8,427 nucleotides of DNA, taken from positions 1-8,427 of the forward strand of contig JBDSEG010000194.1 in NCBI GenBank assembly GCA_039920165.1, given 5' to 3'. The DNA comes from JBDSEG01 sp039920165 (GTDB lineage Bacteria; Pseudomonadota; Gammaproteobacteria; Burkholderiales; Burkholderiaceae_C). The notes beneath the pieces are model-generated. The model saw only the letters and a program-made list of their open reading frames with translations. It did not search any database and had not been told where the DNA came from. Made by a program: the position numbers and the translations under genes. Each line of letters opens with the position of its first letter. Position 1 is the stretch's first letter. Shown piece after piece: positions 1-7,488 of the stretch.

Positions 1-214
1 GCACCGGTGCGCCGACCGGCTTTTGCTTCATTCCGGCTTCGAAGCCGCCGCCCTGGACCATGAAGTCGCGGATCACGCGGTGAAAGACCGTCCCGTCGTA
101 TTGGCCCTTGGCCACATAGTCGAGAAAATTGGCGCTGCTGAGCGGCGCCTTCACCGGGTCGACCTCGATCCGGATCACGCCGTGGTTGGTGTGGAGTTCG
201 ACGTTGTTACTCAT
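1..214 (-). CDS. ppiB: Cytoplasmic peptidyl-prolyl cis-trans isomerase B (cyclophilin), 3' part missing
   Basis: Cyclophilin-type prolyl isomerase that speeds cis-trans interconversion of X-Pro bonds in the cytoplasm. The gene runs off the left edge of the window: 71 residues are visible out of about 165 usual for the family. The protein starts MSNNVELHTNHGVIRIEV and has no signal peptide, which separates it from the secreted paralogue next door. The cyclophilin core motif FHRVI lies at residues 44-48 (R46 is the expected catalytic arginine), followed by DFMVQGGGF at 50-58 and GMKQK at 61-65, as in E. coli PpiB. The ATG at 214 is preceded by only a weak purine stretch (GCGAGA). It follows ppiA by 43 bases on the same strand with no visible terminator between them, so cotranscription is likely. 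Confidence 0.93.
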   Translation of the reverse strand, partial: MSNNVELHTNHGVIRIEVDPVKAPLSSANFLDYVAKGQYDGTVFHRVIRDFMVQGGGFEAGMKQKPVGAPV

Positions 215-257
215 GGAAAGTCTCGCGGGATGGGGTTGAAAGGGAGGGCTCGCCGCA

Positions 258-842
258 TCACTTGGTCACCAGGCTCGCTTTGTTGATGAGCACCGGCTTG
301 ACCGGTACGTTCTGGTGCGGGCCATTGTCGGCCACCGCCACGGTGCGGATCTTGTCGACCACCTCCATGCCCGAGACCACCTTTCCGAACACCGCGTAGC
401 CGTTCTGCCCCGGCGTGCTCGCATCCAGGCGCGTGTTGTCGACGAGGTTGATGAAGAACTGCGCGGTCGCCGAATCGGGCACGCCGGTGCGCGCCATCGA
501 GACCGAGCCGCGCACGTTCGCCAGGCCATTGCCGCTTTCGAGCGGGATCGGCGGTCGTGTGGCCTTCTCCTTCATGTCGGGCGTCATCCCGCCGCCCTGG
601 ACCATGAAGCCGTCGATCACGCGGTGAAAGACCGTGCCGTCGTAATGTCCCGCAGCGACGTACTTCAAGAAATTGTCGACCGTCTTGGGTGCCTTGGCGG
701 CGTCGAGTTCGAGGACGATATCGCCCATCGACGTGGCGAGCTTAACCTTCTGTGCGAAGGCCGGGGCCGCCGCCAGCGAACCGAAGGTCGCGACGACGGC
801 GAACACGGCCGCGGCGCGAAGATTGAGGTGTCTGCGTTGCAT
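258..842 (-). CDS. ppiA: Periplasmic peptidyl-prolyl cis-trans isomerase A (cyclophilin)
   Basis: Secreted cyclophilin of 194 residues, expected to help proline isomerisation during folding in the periplasm. Residues 1-30 form a signal peptide: basic start (MQRRH), hydrophobic core, and AFA before the mature QKVKLATSMGDI. The cyclophilin domain fills the rest: FHRVI at 72-76 with catalytic R74, FMVQGGG at 79-85, SMAR at 115-118, QFFIN at 128-132 and YAVFGKV at 149-155. By eye alignment, the position of the cyclosporin-contacting Trp121 of human cyclophilin A is Arg138 here, as is often not Trp in bacterial cyclophilins. A CGGAG box sits 7 bases before the ATG and supports the start. It lies between the TPR gene (26 bases upstream) and ppiB (43 bases downstream), probably one operon. 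Confidence 0.95.
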   Translation of the reverse strand: MQRRHLNLRAAAVFAVVATFGSLAAAPAFAQKVKLATSMGDIVLELDAAKAPKTVDNFLKYVAAGHYDGTVFHRVIDGFMVQGGGMTPDMKEKATRPPIPLESGNGLANVRGSVSMARTGVPDSATAQFFINLVDNTRLDASTPGQNGYAVFGKVVSGMEVVDKIRTVAVADNGPHQNVPVKPVLINKASLVTK

Positions 843-868
843 GAATTTACTCCGTAAAGACGATCGTT

Positions 869-1483
869 TCAGCGGGATGGCGGGAAAGAGGGCGCGACCG
901 CGACGGGCGCCGGTATCGTCAACTGGCGCAGCAGCGCGAGCTTCGGAGCGACGGTCGCATTGGACGGTTCGAGCTGCGCCGTGCGGGCATAGGCGCGGCG
1001 CGCCAGAGCCACGTACACATCGCCCAGATTCTCGTGCGCTGCGGCAAAGCCTGGCTGGCTGCGCACTGCGAATTCAAGCGCGTTGCGCGCGGCGTCGTAG
1101 TCGCCGCGCGCGGCATGCAGCGCCGCCAGATTGTTGTAGGGCTCCGGCAGGTCCGGATGATCCTGGGTCAGCGATGTGAAGGCCTCGATGGCCTGCGCAG
1201 TGCGGCCGGTGTCGGCGAGGATCAAAGCGCGCTGGAAGCGCATCGTCGCATCGCGCGGGCTCTGCGCCAGATGACGCTCGGCGCGTGTCAGCGCAGCATC
1301 GCTCTGGCCCGCCAGGTGCATGCGGCTCACCTCGGCGAGTTCATCGGCCCGCACTCCCGCGCACAGCGCCGATGCGAGCGCGCAAGCGCCTACTTGCGCG
1401 ACCAGCAATCGGGAGTGAGGCAATACAGGGGGACGAAGGCAGGGTGGCATCGACGCAATGCGGCGGTGAATGGCGGCCGACAT
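869..1483 (-). CDS. Secreted tetratricopeptide-repeat protein
   Basis: TPR-repeat protein of 204 residues, likely exported; its specific role is unknown. A hydrophobic stretch at about residues 26-43 followed by GVRA at 43-46 looks like a signal sequence ending before DELAEV. The repeats follow: about 48-77, 78-111, a canonical one at 112-145 (YNNLAALHAARGDYDAARNA) and a shorter one at 146-174 (AHENLGDVYVALARRAY). The tail is rich in Pro, Ala and Val. TPR repeats bind other proteins, so a scaffold role at the inner membrane or in the periplasm is an inference. The start is uncertain: Met1 at 1483 lacks a good ribosome binding site, and Met12 at 1450 would give a shorter, more usual signal peptide but also lacks one. 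It heads the ppiA-ppiB strand and diverges from cysS. Confidence 0.82.
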   Translation of the reverse strand: MSAAIHRRIASMPPCLRPPVLPHSRLLVAQVGACALASALCAGVRADELAEVSRMHLAGQSDAALTRAERHLAQSPRDATMRFQRALILADTGRTAQAIEAFTSLTQDHPDLPEPYNNLAALHAARGDYDAARNALEFAVRSQPGFAAAHENLGDVYVALARRAYARTAQLEPSNATVAPKLALLRQLTIPAPVAVAPSFPPSR

Positions 1484-1504
1484 GATGCGCCGTGAGCCTC
1501 AGCG

Positions 1505-1532
1505 TTGGGCCCGAAAAACCCTTCGCTATACT
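1505..1532 (+). promoter_or_regulatory. Likely sigma-70 promoter of cysS
   Basis: TATACT at 1527-1532 matches the -10 consensus in five of six positions. TTGGGC at 1505-1510, 16 bases upstream, is a poor -35 (TTG matches only). Transcription would begin near 1540 and leave a leader of about 118 bases before the cysS ATG. Placement between two divergent genes supports the reading, but it is by eye. Confidence 0.5.
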
Positions 1533-1539
1533 CGTTTCG

Positions 1540-1567
1540 ATTGTAGTTCACCCCTCTTTGGCCAGAA
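1540..1567 (-). promoter_or_regulatory. Possible divergent promoter for the TPR-ppiA-ppiB unit
   Basis: On the minus strand TACAAT (1545 down to 1540) matches the -10 consensus in five of six positions. TTCTGG (1567 down to 1562) is a weak -35 at 16-base spacing. It would fire toward the TPR gene and lies just downstream of the proposed cysS -10, so the two transcripts would diverge from almost the same point. No other evidence is visible. Confidence 0.3.
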
Positions 1568-1657
1568 GCTGTCCAGGGGTGTTGCGGCAGCTGCGGCAGC
1601 CGCTCGCGAACCACCGCAGCGCCCGGATTCGGGCTCGACGATCAGCCCAACCGGCCC

Positions 1658-3028
1658 ATGACGCTTCGCCTTTACAACACGCTCACGCGGGACATCGAAG
1701 CCTTTGTGCCGATCGAGCCCGGCCACGTGCGTATCTACGTCTGCGGCATCACGATCTACGACCTCTGCCATGTCGGTCATGCGCGGATGATGGTCGCTTT
1801 CGACATCATCTACCGCTGGCTGCGCACGCTGGGCTATCGCGTGACCTACGTTCGCAACATCACGGATATCGACGACAAGATCATTCGGCGCGCGGTCGAG
1901 CGCGGCATCCCGCTGCGCGAGCTGACCGACGAGATGGTGGTCGCCATGCACACCGACCTCGACGCCCTGGGCGTCTTGCGCCCGACCCACGAGCCGCGCG
2001 CCACCGAGTACGTGCCGCATATGCTGGCGATGATCGGCACGCTCGAGGCCAAGGGACTCGCGTATCGGTCGTCGAACGGCGACGTCAACTATGCGGTGCG
2101 CAAGTTCCCGCACTACGGCGCGCTGTCGGGCAAGTCGATCGACGAGCTGCGCTCGGGCGAGCGCGTCGCCGTGCTCGACGGCAAGCTCGACCCGCTCGAC
2201 TTCGTGATGTGGAAGGCGGCCAAGCCCGACGAGCCGGCAGATGCGAAATATCCGTCGCCCTACGGCATGGGCCGGCCCGGCTGGCATATCGAATGCTCGG
2301 CCATGGCGTGCGCACTGCTCGGCGAACATTTCGACCTGCACGGCGGCGGCGCCGACCTGCAGTTTCCGCACCACGACAACGAGATCGCGCAAAGCGAGGG
2401 CGCGAGCGGCAAGCCGCCGGCGGCGGTGTGGGCGCACAACGGCCTGCTCAATGTCGACCAAGTCAAGATGTCGAAGTCGCTCGGCAACTTCTTCACCATT
2501 CGCGAGGTGCTCGCGCGCTACGACGCCGAGACGCTGCGCTTCTTCATGTTGCGCACCCACTACCGCAGCCCCTTCAATTTCAGCGATGCCAATTTGGACG
2601 ATGCGCGCAATGCCCTGCGCCGGCTCTATACGGCCTTGCAGGACGTGCCCCTGCAGACCGAGGCGATCGACTGGCAGGCTGCACCTGCGGCCGCGTTTCG
2701 TGCGGCCATGAACGACGATTTCAATACCCCGGGCGCGGTCGCGGTGATGTTCGAACTGGCTGGCGAGGCCAACCGCCAGGTGCCGCAGGCGGCCGGGTTG
2801 CTGCGCGCTCTCGGCGGCACGCTCGGCCTGCTGCAGCAGGATGCGCAGGCCTTCCTGCGTGGTGGTGCCGCGATCGACGCGGCGCATGTGGAGGCGCGCA
2901 TCACGGCGCGCGCGGCGGCCAAGCAGGCGCGCGATTTCGCGCTCGCCGACGGCATCCGCAAGGAGCTGAGCGAGCTCGGCGTGGTGCTGAACGACAGCCC
3001 GCGCGGCACGACCTGGACCCGCGCATGA
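1658..3028 (+). CDS. cysS: Cysteinyl-tRNA synthetase
   Basis: Class I aminoacyl-tRNA synthetase that charges tRNA-Cys with cysteine in the cytoplasm. It has 456 residues against 461 in E. coli, so it is complete. The HIGH signature is HVGH at 38-41 and the KMSKS loop is exact at 270-274. The zinc ligands expected for the family are C29, C213 (WHIECSAMA), H238 and E242 (FPHHDNEIAQ). The usual CGPTVY or CGMTVY segment reads CGITIY here (29-34), a mild change. The C-terminal region (about 310-456) is the helical anticodon-binding part and contains the family motif AMNDDFNTPGA. The ATG at 1658 has no clear Shine-Dalgarno box, but MTLRLYNTLTRD is the normal N-terminus of the family. It diverges from the TPR-ppiA-ppiB genes and is followed by the DNA glycosylase. 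Confidence 0.97.
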   Translation: MTLRLYNTLTRDIEAFVPIEPGHVRIYVCGITIYDLCHVGHARMMVAFDIIYRWLRTLGYRVTYVRNITDIDDKIIRRAVERGIPLRELTDEMVVAMHTDLDALGVLRPTHEPRATEYVPHMLAMIGTLEAKGLAYRSSNGDVNYAVRKFPHYGALSGKSIDELRSGERVAVLDGKLDPLDFVMWKAAKPDEPADAKYPSPYGMGRPGWHIECSAMACALLGEHFDLHGGGADLQFPHHDNEIAQSEGASGKPPAAVWAHNGLLNVDQVKMSKSLGNFFTIREVLARYDAETLRFFMLRTHYRSPFNFSDANLDDARNALRRLYTALQDVPLQTEAIDWQAAPAAAFRAAMNDDFNTPGAVAVMFELAGEANRQVPQAAGLLRALGGTLGLLQQDAQAFLRGGAAIDAAHVEARITARAAAKQARDFALADGIRKELSELGVVLNDSPRGTTWTRA

Positions 3029-3063
3029 ATCAAGCACCCCGCTCACTGCATTCGCTGCCCCCT

Positions 3064-3079
3064 GGTCCGATAACGGACC
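3064..3079. other. Stem-loop between cysS and the DNA glycosylase gene
   Basis: GGTCCG-ATAA-CGGACC is a perfect 6-bp stem with a four-base loop, 35 bases after the cysS stop. No T-run follows on either strand, so it is not a typical rho-independent terminator. It could stabilise or mark the 3' end of a cysS transcript, or have no function. Confidence 0.45.
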
Positions 3080-3133
3080 CCTTCGTGGCCGGTGGTGCGC
3101 GTGAGTGGCTTCGTGCGGCCGGGCGACACTGAC

Positions 3134-3778
3134 ATGACGCCAGCGCCGATCGCGCCCCTTTACTGGGACGAAGCCTGCAAGCACCTGGGCAAGCGCGATC
3201 GCGTGATGCGCAAGCTGATCCCCAAGTTCGGCGAAGGGCGCTTGCAAAGCCGCGGCGATGCCTTCACCACGCTGGCACGGTCCATCGTCGGCCAGCAGAT
3301 TTCGGTCAAGGCCGCGCAGTCGGTGTGGAACCGTTTTGCCGAGGCCGTGGGCGAGCCGTCGACCCGCCTCACGCCGGCCGGCGTGCTCGCGCTCGATCTT
3401 GCCTGCCTGCGCGGCGCCGGCCTGTCCGGCCGCAAGGCCGAATATCTCGGCGACCTGGCGCAGCATTTCGCCAACGGTGCGGTCCACGTGCGCCAGTGGC
3501 AGGAGATGGACGACGAAGCCATCATCGACGAGCTGGTGGCGATTCGCGGCATTGGCCGGTGGACCGCCGAGATGTTTCTCATCTTCCACCTGATGCGGCC
3601 GAATGTGCTGCCGCTGGACGATGTCGGGCTGCTCAAGGGCATCAGCGTCAACTATTTTAGCGGCGAGCCGGTCTCGCGGGCCGAGGCGCGCGAAGTCGGC
3701 GATGCCTGGGCGCCGTTCCGCTCGGTGGCCACGTGGTACATATGGCGCAGCCTCGATCCGCTGCCGGTCGAATACTGA
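3134..3778 (+). CDS. AlkA-type DNA-3-methyladenine glycosylase (HhH-GPD family)
   Basis: Base-excision repair enzyme that removes alkylated purines such as 3-methyladenine by cutting the glycosidic bond. With the ATG at 3134 it has 214 residues, shorter than E. coli AlkA (282) because the N-terminal domain is absent, as in many minimal AlkA-like proteins. The conserved ARSIVGQQIS lies at 48-57. The helix-hairpin-helix is LVAIRGIGRWTAEMFL at 134-149. The Gly/Pro-rich loop and catalytic region follow in LPLDDVGLLKGI (159-170), where D163 aligns with the catalytic aspartate of AlkA. A GTG at 3092 would add 14 residues (VRVSGFVRPGDTD), but these look unlike the family, so I prefer 3134; neither start has a strong ribosome binding site. 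It sits between cysS and accA, an arrangement I recall from other Burkholderiales. Confidence 0.92.
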   Translation: MTPAPIAPLYWDEACKHLGKRDRVMRKLIPKFGEGRLQSRGDAFTTLARSIVGQQISVKAAQSVWNRFAEAVGEPSTRLTPAGVLALDLACLRGAGLSGRKAEYLGDLAQHFANGAVHVRQWQEMDDEAIIDELVAIRGIGRWTAEMFLIFHLMRPNVLPLDDVGLLKGISVNYFSGEPVSRAEAREVGDAWAPFRSVATWYIWRSLDPLPVEY

Positions 3779-3846
3779 TGCAGCCGGGGCCGTATCGATG
3801 ATGCGCACCGCTCCCCGCCGTTGACCTCTTTCGGATACCTACTCCC

Positions 3847-4818
3847 ATGAGCAAAAAACACTTTCTCGATTTCGAGCAGCCGGTGGCCGAACTCGAGTCG
3901 AAGATCGAAGAGTTGCGCTATGTGCAAAGCGAATCGGCCGTCGATATCTCCGAAGAGATCGACCGCCTCGCCAAGAAGAGCCTGCTGCTGACGAAGGATA
4001 TCTATTCGCATCTCAGCGCCTGGCAGGTGACACAGATCGCGCGCCATCCGCAGCGGCCCTATACGCTCGACTATGTGGCCGAGATCTTCACCGACTTCCA
4101 GGAGCTGCACGGCGACCGCGCCTTCGCCGACGACCCGTCGATGGTCGGCGGCCTGGCGCGCTTCAACGGCCAGCCGTGCATGGTGCTCGGGCATCAGAAG
4201 GGTCGCGATACGAAGGAGCGCGGCCTGCGCAATTTCGGCATGTCGCGCCCGGAGGGCTATCGCAAGGCATTGCGGCTGATGAAGCTCGCGCAGAAGTTCG
4301 GCTTGCCGGTCTTCACCTTCGTCGATACGCCTGGAGCGTATCCGGGCATCGGCGCCGAGGAGCGAGGGCAGTCCGAAGCGATCGGGCGCAATATCTTCGA
4401 GATGGCGCAGCTCGAAGTGCCGATCATCGTCACCATCATCGGCGAGGGCGGCTCGGGCGGTGCGCTGGCCATCAGCGTCGGTGACCAGGTGCTGATGCTC
4501 CAGCACTCGGTCTATTCGGTCATCACGCCCGAGGGCTGCGCATCGATCCTGTGGCGCAGTGCCGAGCGCGCCAGCGAGGCCGCCGATGCCCTCGGCATCA
4601 CCGCGCACCGGCTGAAGGCGCTCGGCCTGATCGACAAGATAGTGAGCGAGCCGGTGGGCGGCGCGCACCGCGATCCCAAGCAAATGGCAGCGTTTCTCAA
4701 GCGGGCCCTCAACGACGCCGTGCGCCAGGTCATCGACCTGCCGACCAAGGATTTGCTGCAGCGCCGCTACGACCGGTTGCAGTCGTACGGCCGCTTCACT
4801 GATACGACGGAACGGTAG
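3847..4818 (+). CDS. accA: Acetyl-CoA carboxylase carboxyltransferase subunit alpha
   Basis: Alpha subunit of the carboxyltransferase that moves the carboxyl group from carboxybiotin to acetyl-CoA to make malonyl-CoA, the first committed step of fatty-acid synthesis. It works with AccD, which is not in this window. The protein has 323 residues against 319 in E. coli and is complete. The helical N-terminus (LDFEQPVAELESKIEELR, 7-24) is typical. The crotonase-fold core contains HQKGRDTKERGLRNFGMSRP (116-135), TPGAYPGIGAEERGQ (161-175) and the oxyanion-type glycine segment GEGGSGGALAI (199-209). The ATG at 3847 has no strong Shine-Dalgarno box, but the N-terminus fits the family. The stop lies 4 bases before the tilS start, so translation of the two is probably coupled. 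Confidence 0.97.
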   Translation: MSKKHFLDFEQPVAELESKIEELRYVQSESAVDISEEIDRLAKKSLLLTKDIYSHLSAWQVTQIARHPQRPYTLDYVAEIFTDFQELHGDRAFADDPSMVGGLARFNGQPCMVLGHQKGRDTKERGLRNFGMSRPEGYRKALRLMKLAQKFGLPVFTFVDTPGAYPGIGAEERGQSEAIGRNIFEMAQLEVPIIVTIIGEGGSGGALAISVGDQVLMLQHSVYSVITPEGCASILWRSAERASEAADALGITAHRLKALGLIDKIVSEPVGGAHRDPKQMAAFLKRALNDAVRQVIDLPTKDLLQRRYDRLQSYGRFTDTTER

Positions 4819-4822
4819 GCGC

Positions 4823-6154
4823 GTGGCCAGCGTCGGCGTCGCCTACAGCGGGGGGCGCGATTCGACCGCGCTGCTGCACGCCACGCTCATCGCCGCCGAA
4901 GCCGCCGGCATCGAGGTGCTTGCCCTTCATGTGCACCACGGCCTGCATCCCCAGGCCGATGCGTGGCTGGAGCACTGCCGCGCGCGCTGCCGACGCTGGG
5001 CCCGGGCCGGGCGGCCGATCCGCTTGGCCTTCGAACGTCTGCCGGGCGCGCCAGCGCGCGGTGAAAGCATCGAGGCCTGGGCCCGCGCCGGACGCTACCG
5101 CGCGCTGGCCGAGATGGCTCGCGCGCAGGGCTGCGGGCTCGTCCTGCTCGCCCAGCACCGCCGCGATCAGGCCGAGACCGTGCTGCTGCAGGCGCTGCGC
5201 GGTGCCGGCCTGGCCGGTCTCGCGGCGATGCCGGCAGCGGTCGAGCGCGACCGCATCGTCTGGCACAGGCCATGGCTCGCCCAGCCCTCGGCCGCGATCG
5301 ATGCCTATGTGCGGCGGCATCGGCTGCGTCATGTCGAGGACGCCAGCAACGACGATCCCCGGCACGCGCGCAACCGGCTTCGCCATGCCGTCTGGCCCGC
5401 GCTGTTGCAGGCCTTTCCCGATGCCGAGGGCGCGCTCGCAAGCAGCGCGACCTGGGCGCAGGAGGCGCGCGAATGCCTGGACGAAGTTGCCGCCGAAGAC
5501 CTGGCCGGCATGGCGGACGCGCAGGGTCTGCACATCCCACCCTGGCAGGCCCTTTCCTCGGCGCGCCGCAGCAACGCCTTGCGCGCCTGGCTCGAGGCCG
5601 CCCTGGGTGCGGCCGCGCCGGGATCGCTGGTGCAACGCCTGCTGCACGAACTGCCGGGATCGGGCCCGGCCGCGTGGCCGGCCGGTGTCGTCACGCTGCG
5701 ACGCCACCGCGGCCGGCTGCGCTGCAACCCCACGCCGGCCGGACCGCAGAGTTGCGGGCCCGACCTGGCGCTGTGCCTCGGACGACCGGGCGTCTACGAA
5801 TTGCCCGGCTGGCCCGGGCATCTGCGCGTCGAGCGTGTGCGCGAAGGCGGTGTGGCGGCCGCGTCGCTCGACTGCGTGCAGGTCAGTGCGCGTCGGGGCG
5901 GGGAGCAGTTTCAGTCAGGAACCGGCCGACCGCCGCGCAGCCTCAAGAAGCAATACCAGGCCGCCGGCCTGCCGGCCTGGGAGCGCGACGGTCCCGTGAT
6001 CTTCAGCGCTGGGCAGCTTGTCTATGCAAGCGGTCTGGGCATCGATGCGCGCTGCCTTGCACGGCCGGGCGAGGCCCAGTTGACGCTCGAATGGATCCGC
6101 GATGGCGACGCACCGGGACCGCGCAGAGCAGGGCAGGACGAGGGCAACGGCTAA
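4823..6154 (+). CDS. tilS: tRNA(Ile)-lysidine synthetase
   Basis: Modifies C34 of the CAU-anticodon tRNA-Ile2 to lysidine using ATP and lysine, which switches both its codon from AUG to AUA and its charging from Met to Ile. It has 443 residues against 432 in E. coli. The ATP-binding PP-loop is YSGGRDST at 8-15, with Arg in place of the more usual Leu or Ala. Further family motifs are HVHHGL (36-41), LAQHRRDQAETVLLQALRGAGL (109-130) and DASNDDPRHARNRLRH (173-188). The C-terminal TilS domain is seen in the segment from SARRGGEQFQ to PAWERDGPVIF. The start is a GTG at 4823, only 14 residues before the PP-loop ends. It is very close to the accA stop and the only start that keeps the motif. The TAA stop overlaps the likely lysC -10 box. 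Confidence 0.95.
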   Translation: MASVGVAYSGGRDSTALLHATLIAAEAAGIEVLALHVHHGLHPQADAWLEHCRARCRRWARAGRPIRLAFERLPGAPARGESIEAWARAGRYRALAEMARAQGCGLVLLAQHRRDQAETVLLQALRGAGLAGLAAMPAAVERDRIVWHRPWLAQPSAAIDAYVRRHRLRHVEDASNDDPRHARNRLRHAVWPALLQAFPDAEGALASSATWAQEARECLDEVAAEDLAGMADAQGLHIPPWQALSSARRSNALRAWLEAALGAAAPGSLVQRLLHELPGSGPAAWPAGVVTLRRHRGRLRCNPTPAGPQSCGPDLALCLGRPGVYELPGWPGHLRVERVREGGVAAASLDCVQVSARRGGEQFQSGTGRPPRSLKKQYQAAGLPAWERDGPVIFSAGQLVYASGLGIDARCLARPGEAQLTLEWIRDGDAPGPRRAGQDEGNG

Positions 6155-6157
6155 AAT
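6152..6157 (+). promoter_or_regulatory. Candidate -10 box of a lysC promoter
   Basis: TAAAAT at 6152-6157 matches the -10 consensus in five of six positions and overlaps the tilS TAA stop. It is followed by a GC-rich stretch (CCGCGCC) where a stringently controlled promoter would have its discriminator. No convincing -35 lies 16-18 bases upstream. Transcription would start near 6164 and give a short lysC leader of about 27 bases. Confidence 0.4.
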
Positions 6158-6190
6158 CCGCGCCTCTTCGAAGTCCGTCGTCCAGCGTTC

Positions 6191-7459
6191 ATGGCACTCA
6201 TCGTTCACAAATACGGCGGCACTTCGATGGGTTCGACCGAACGCATCCGCAACGTCGCCAAGCGGGTTGCCAAATGGGCCCGCGCCGGGCATCAGATGAT
6301 CGTCGTGCCCTCGGCCATGAGCGGCGAGACGAACCGCCTGCTCGGCCTCGCGAAGGAACTCGCCTCGCCCCTGGTCACGGCCGAGCAGCAGCGCGAATTC
6401 GACATGATCGCCGCGACCGGCGAGCAGGTTTCGGTCGGCCTGCTGGCGGTCGCCCTGCAGGCCGAAGGCATGTCGGCAGTCAGCTATGCCGGCTGGCAGG
6501 TGCCGATCGCGACCGACAGCGCCTATGCCAAGGCGCGCATCCAGAGCATCGACGGTGCGCGCATTCGCACCGACCTGGCGCAGGGCCGGGTGGTGATCGT
6601 CGCCGGTTTCCAGGGCGTCGACGCACAAGGCCACATCACCACGCTCGGGCGCGGCGGCTCCGACACCTCGGCGGTGGCCATCGCGGCGGCGCTGAATGCC
6701 GCCGAATGCCTGATCTTCACCGACGTCGACGGTGTCTATACGACCGACCCGCGCATCGTTCCCGAGGCGCGCCGGCTGCACACGATCAGCTTCGAAGAGA
6801 TGCTCGAGATGGCGAGCCTCGGCTCCAAGGTGCTGCAGATCCGCTCGGTCGAATTTGCCGGCAAATTCCGCGTGCCCACGCGCGTGCTGTCGAGCTTCAC
6901 GCCGTGGGATCTCGACCTCGCCACCGAGGCCGCCTCGGGCACGCTGATCACCTATGAGGAAGATGAAAAAATGGAACAAGCCATCGTCTCCGGCATCGCC
7001 TTCAACCGCGACGAAGCCAAGATCAGCCTGCTCGGCGTGCCCGACCGGCCCGGCATCGCATTCGCCATCCTCGGCCCGGTCGCCGAAGCGAATATCGATA
7101 TCGACGTCATCATTCAGAACGTCTCGCACGAGGGCAAGACCGACTTCTCGTTCACCGTGCACCGCAACGACTACGCGCGCACCATGGAGTTGCTGAAGGC
7201 GGTCGTGATCCCCAAGACAGGCGCTGCCGACCTGACCGGCGATACCAAGATCTGCAAGGTCAGCATCGTAGGCATCGGCATGCGCTCGCACGTCGGCGTC
7301 GCCGCCAAGATGTTCGGCACGCTGAGCGAGGAAGGGATCAATATCCAGATGATCACGACGAGCGAGATCAAGACCAGCGTCGTCATCGACGAGAAGTATA
7401 TGGAGCTCGCCGTGCGCGCCCTGCACAAGGCCTTCGACCTGGAGCAGGTGGCTGCCTGA
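6191..7459 (+). CDS. lysC: Aspartate kinase (aspartokinase)
   Basis: Phosphorylates L-aspartate with ATP to aspartyl phosphate, the first step toward lysine (and diaminopimelate), methionine, threonine and isoleucine. It has 422 residues, the size of monofunctional, lysine/threonine-feedback aspartokinases. The kinase domain starts with VHKYGGTSMGS (5-15) and contains SAMSGETNRL (41-50), ATGEQVSVGLLA (75-86), TLGRGGSDTSAVA (151-163) and FTDVDGVYTTDPR (176-188). Two ACT regulatory domains follow at about 267-340 and 354-420; the second includes INIQMITTSEIKTSVVID (383-400), typical of effector-binding sites. The ATG at 6191 gives the normal MALIVHKYGG start, though without a clear Shine-Dalgarno box. 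It follows tilS by 36 bases and has its own candidate promoter. An internal start at codon 261 is listed separately. Confidence 0.97.
   Translation: MALIVHKYGGTSMGSTERIRNVAKRVAKWARAGHQMIVVPSAMSGETNRLLGLAKELASPLVTAEQQREFDMIAATGEQVSVGLLAVALQAEGMSAVSYAGWQVPIATDSAYAKARIQSIDGARIRTDLAQGRVVIVAGFQGVDAQGHITTLGRGGSDTSAVAIAAALNAAECLIFTDVDGVYTTDPRIVPEARRLHTISFEEMLEMASLGSKVLQIRSVEFAGKFRVPTRVLSSFTPWDLDLATEAASGTLITYEEDEKMEQAIVSGIAFNRDEAKISLLGVPDRPGIAFAILGPVAEANIDIDVIIQNVSHEGKTDFSFTVHRNDYARTMELLKAVVIPKTGAADLTGDTKICKVSIVGIGMRSHVGVAAKMFGTLSEEGINIQMITTSEIKTSVVIDEKYMELAVRALHKAFDLEQVAA
6956..6973 (+). promoter_or_regulatory. Possible internal translation start for a separate LysC beta subunit
   Basis: Inside lysC, GAGGA (6956-6960) lies 10 bases before an in-frame ATG (6971-6973, codon 261). 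Translation from here would give a 162-residue protein beginning MEQAIVSGIAF and made of the two ACT domains only. In Corynebacterium glutamicum and Bacillus subtilis the aspartokinase beta subunit is made from an in-frame start at the equivalent place. The spacing is slightly long and function here is inferred. Confidence 0.45.
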
Positions 7460-7488
7460 CGCGCCCGCGGATCGGACCGTCGCCCGGT

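Noticed and set aside
1547..1657. Open stretch in frame with cysS, reading FTPLWPEAVQGCCGSCGS and on to the ATG, as an N-terminal extension or cysteine leader peptide
   Set aside because: No ATG, GTG, TTG or CTG opens it, a TAG lies just upstream, and the family N-terminus fits the ATG at 1658.
3064..3079. The stem-loop after cysS as a rho-independent terminator
   Set aside because: No T-run follows on either strand; kept only as a stem-loop.
3092..3133. GTG start adding 14 residues to the DNA glycosylase
   Set aside because: The added residues do not look like the family N-terminus, and there is no ribosome binding site in front of the GTG.
1526..3808. A 760-codon open frame on the minus strand opposite cysS and the DNA glycosylase gene
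   Set aside because: It mirrors two clear genes in GC-rich DNA, where stops are rare on the opposite strand. Its product is rich in Arg, Ala, His and Asp without recognisable domains.
3821..3826. TTGACC before accA as a -35 box
   Set aside because: No -10 box follows at 16-18 bases; that spacing falls on the accA start codon itself.
3778..3828. Tiny ORFs (MQPGPYR, MMRTAPRR) between the glycosylase gene and accA
   Set aside because: Seven and eight codons, with no ribosome binding site and nothing to suggest control of accA.
5272..6957. A 561-codon plus-strand frame overlapping tilS and lysC
   Set aside because: It is an out-of-frame shadow, Arg- and Ala-rich, across two well-recognised genes.
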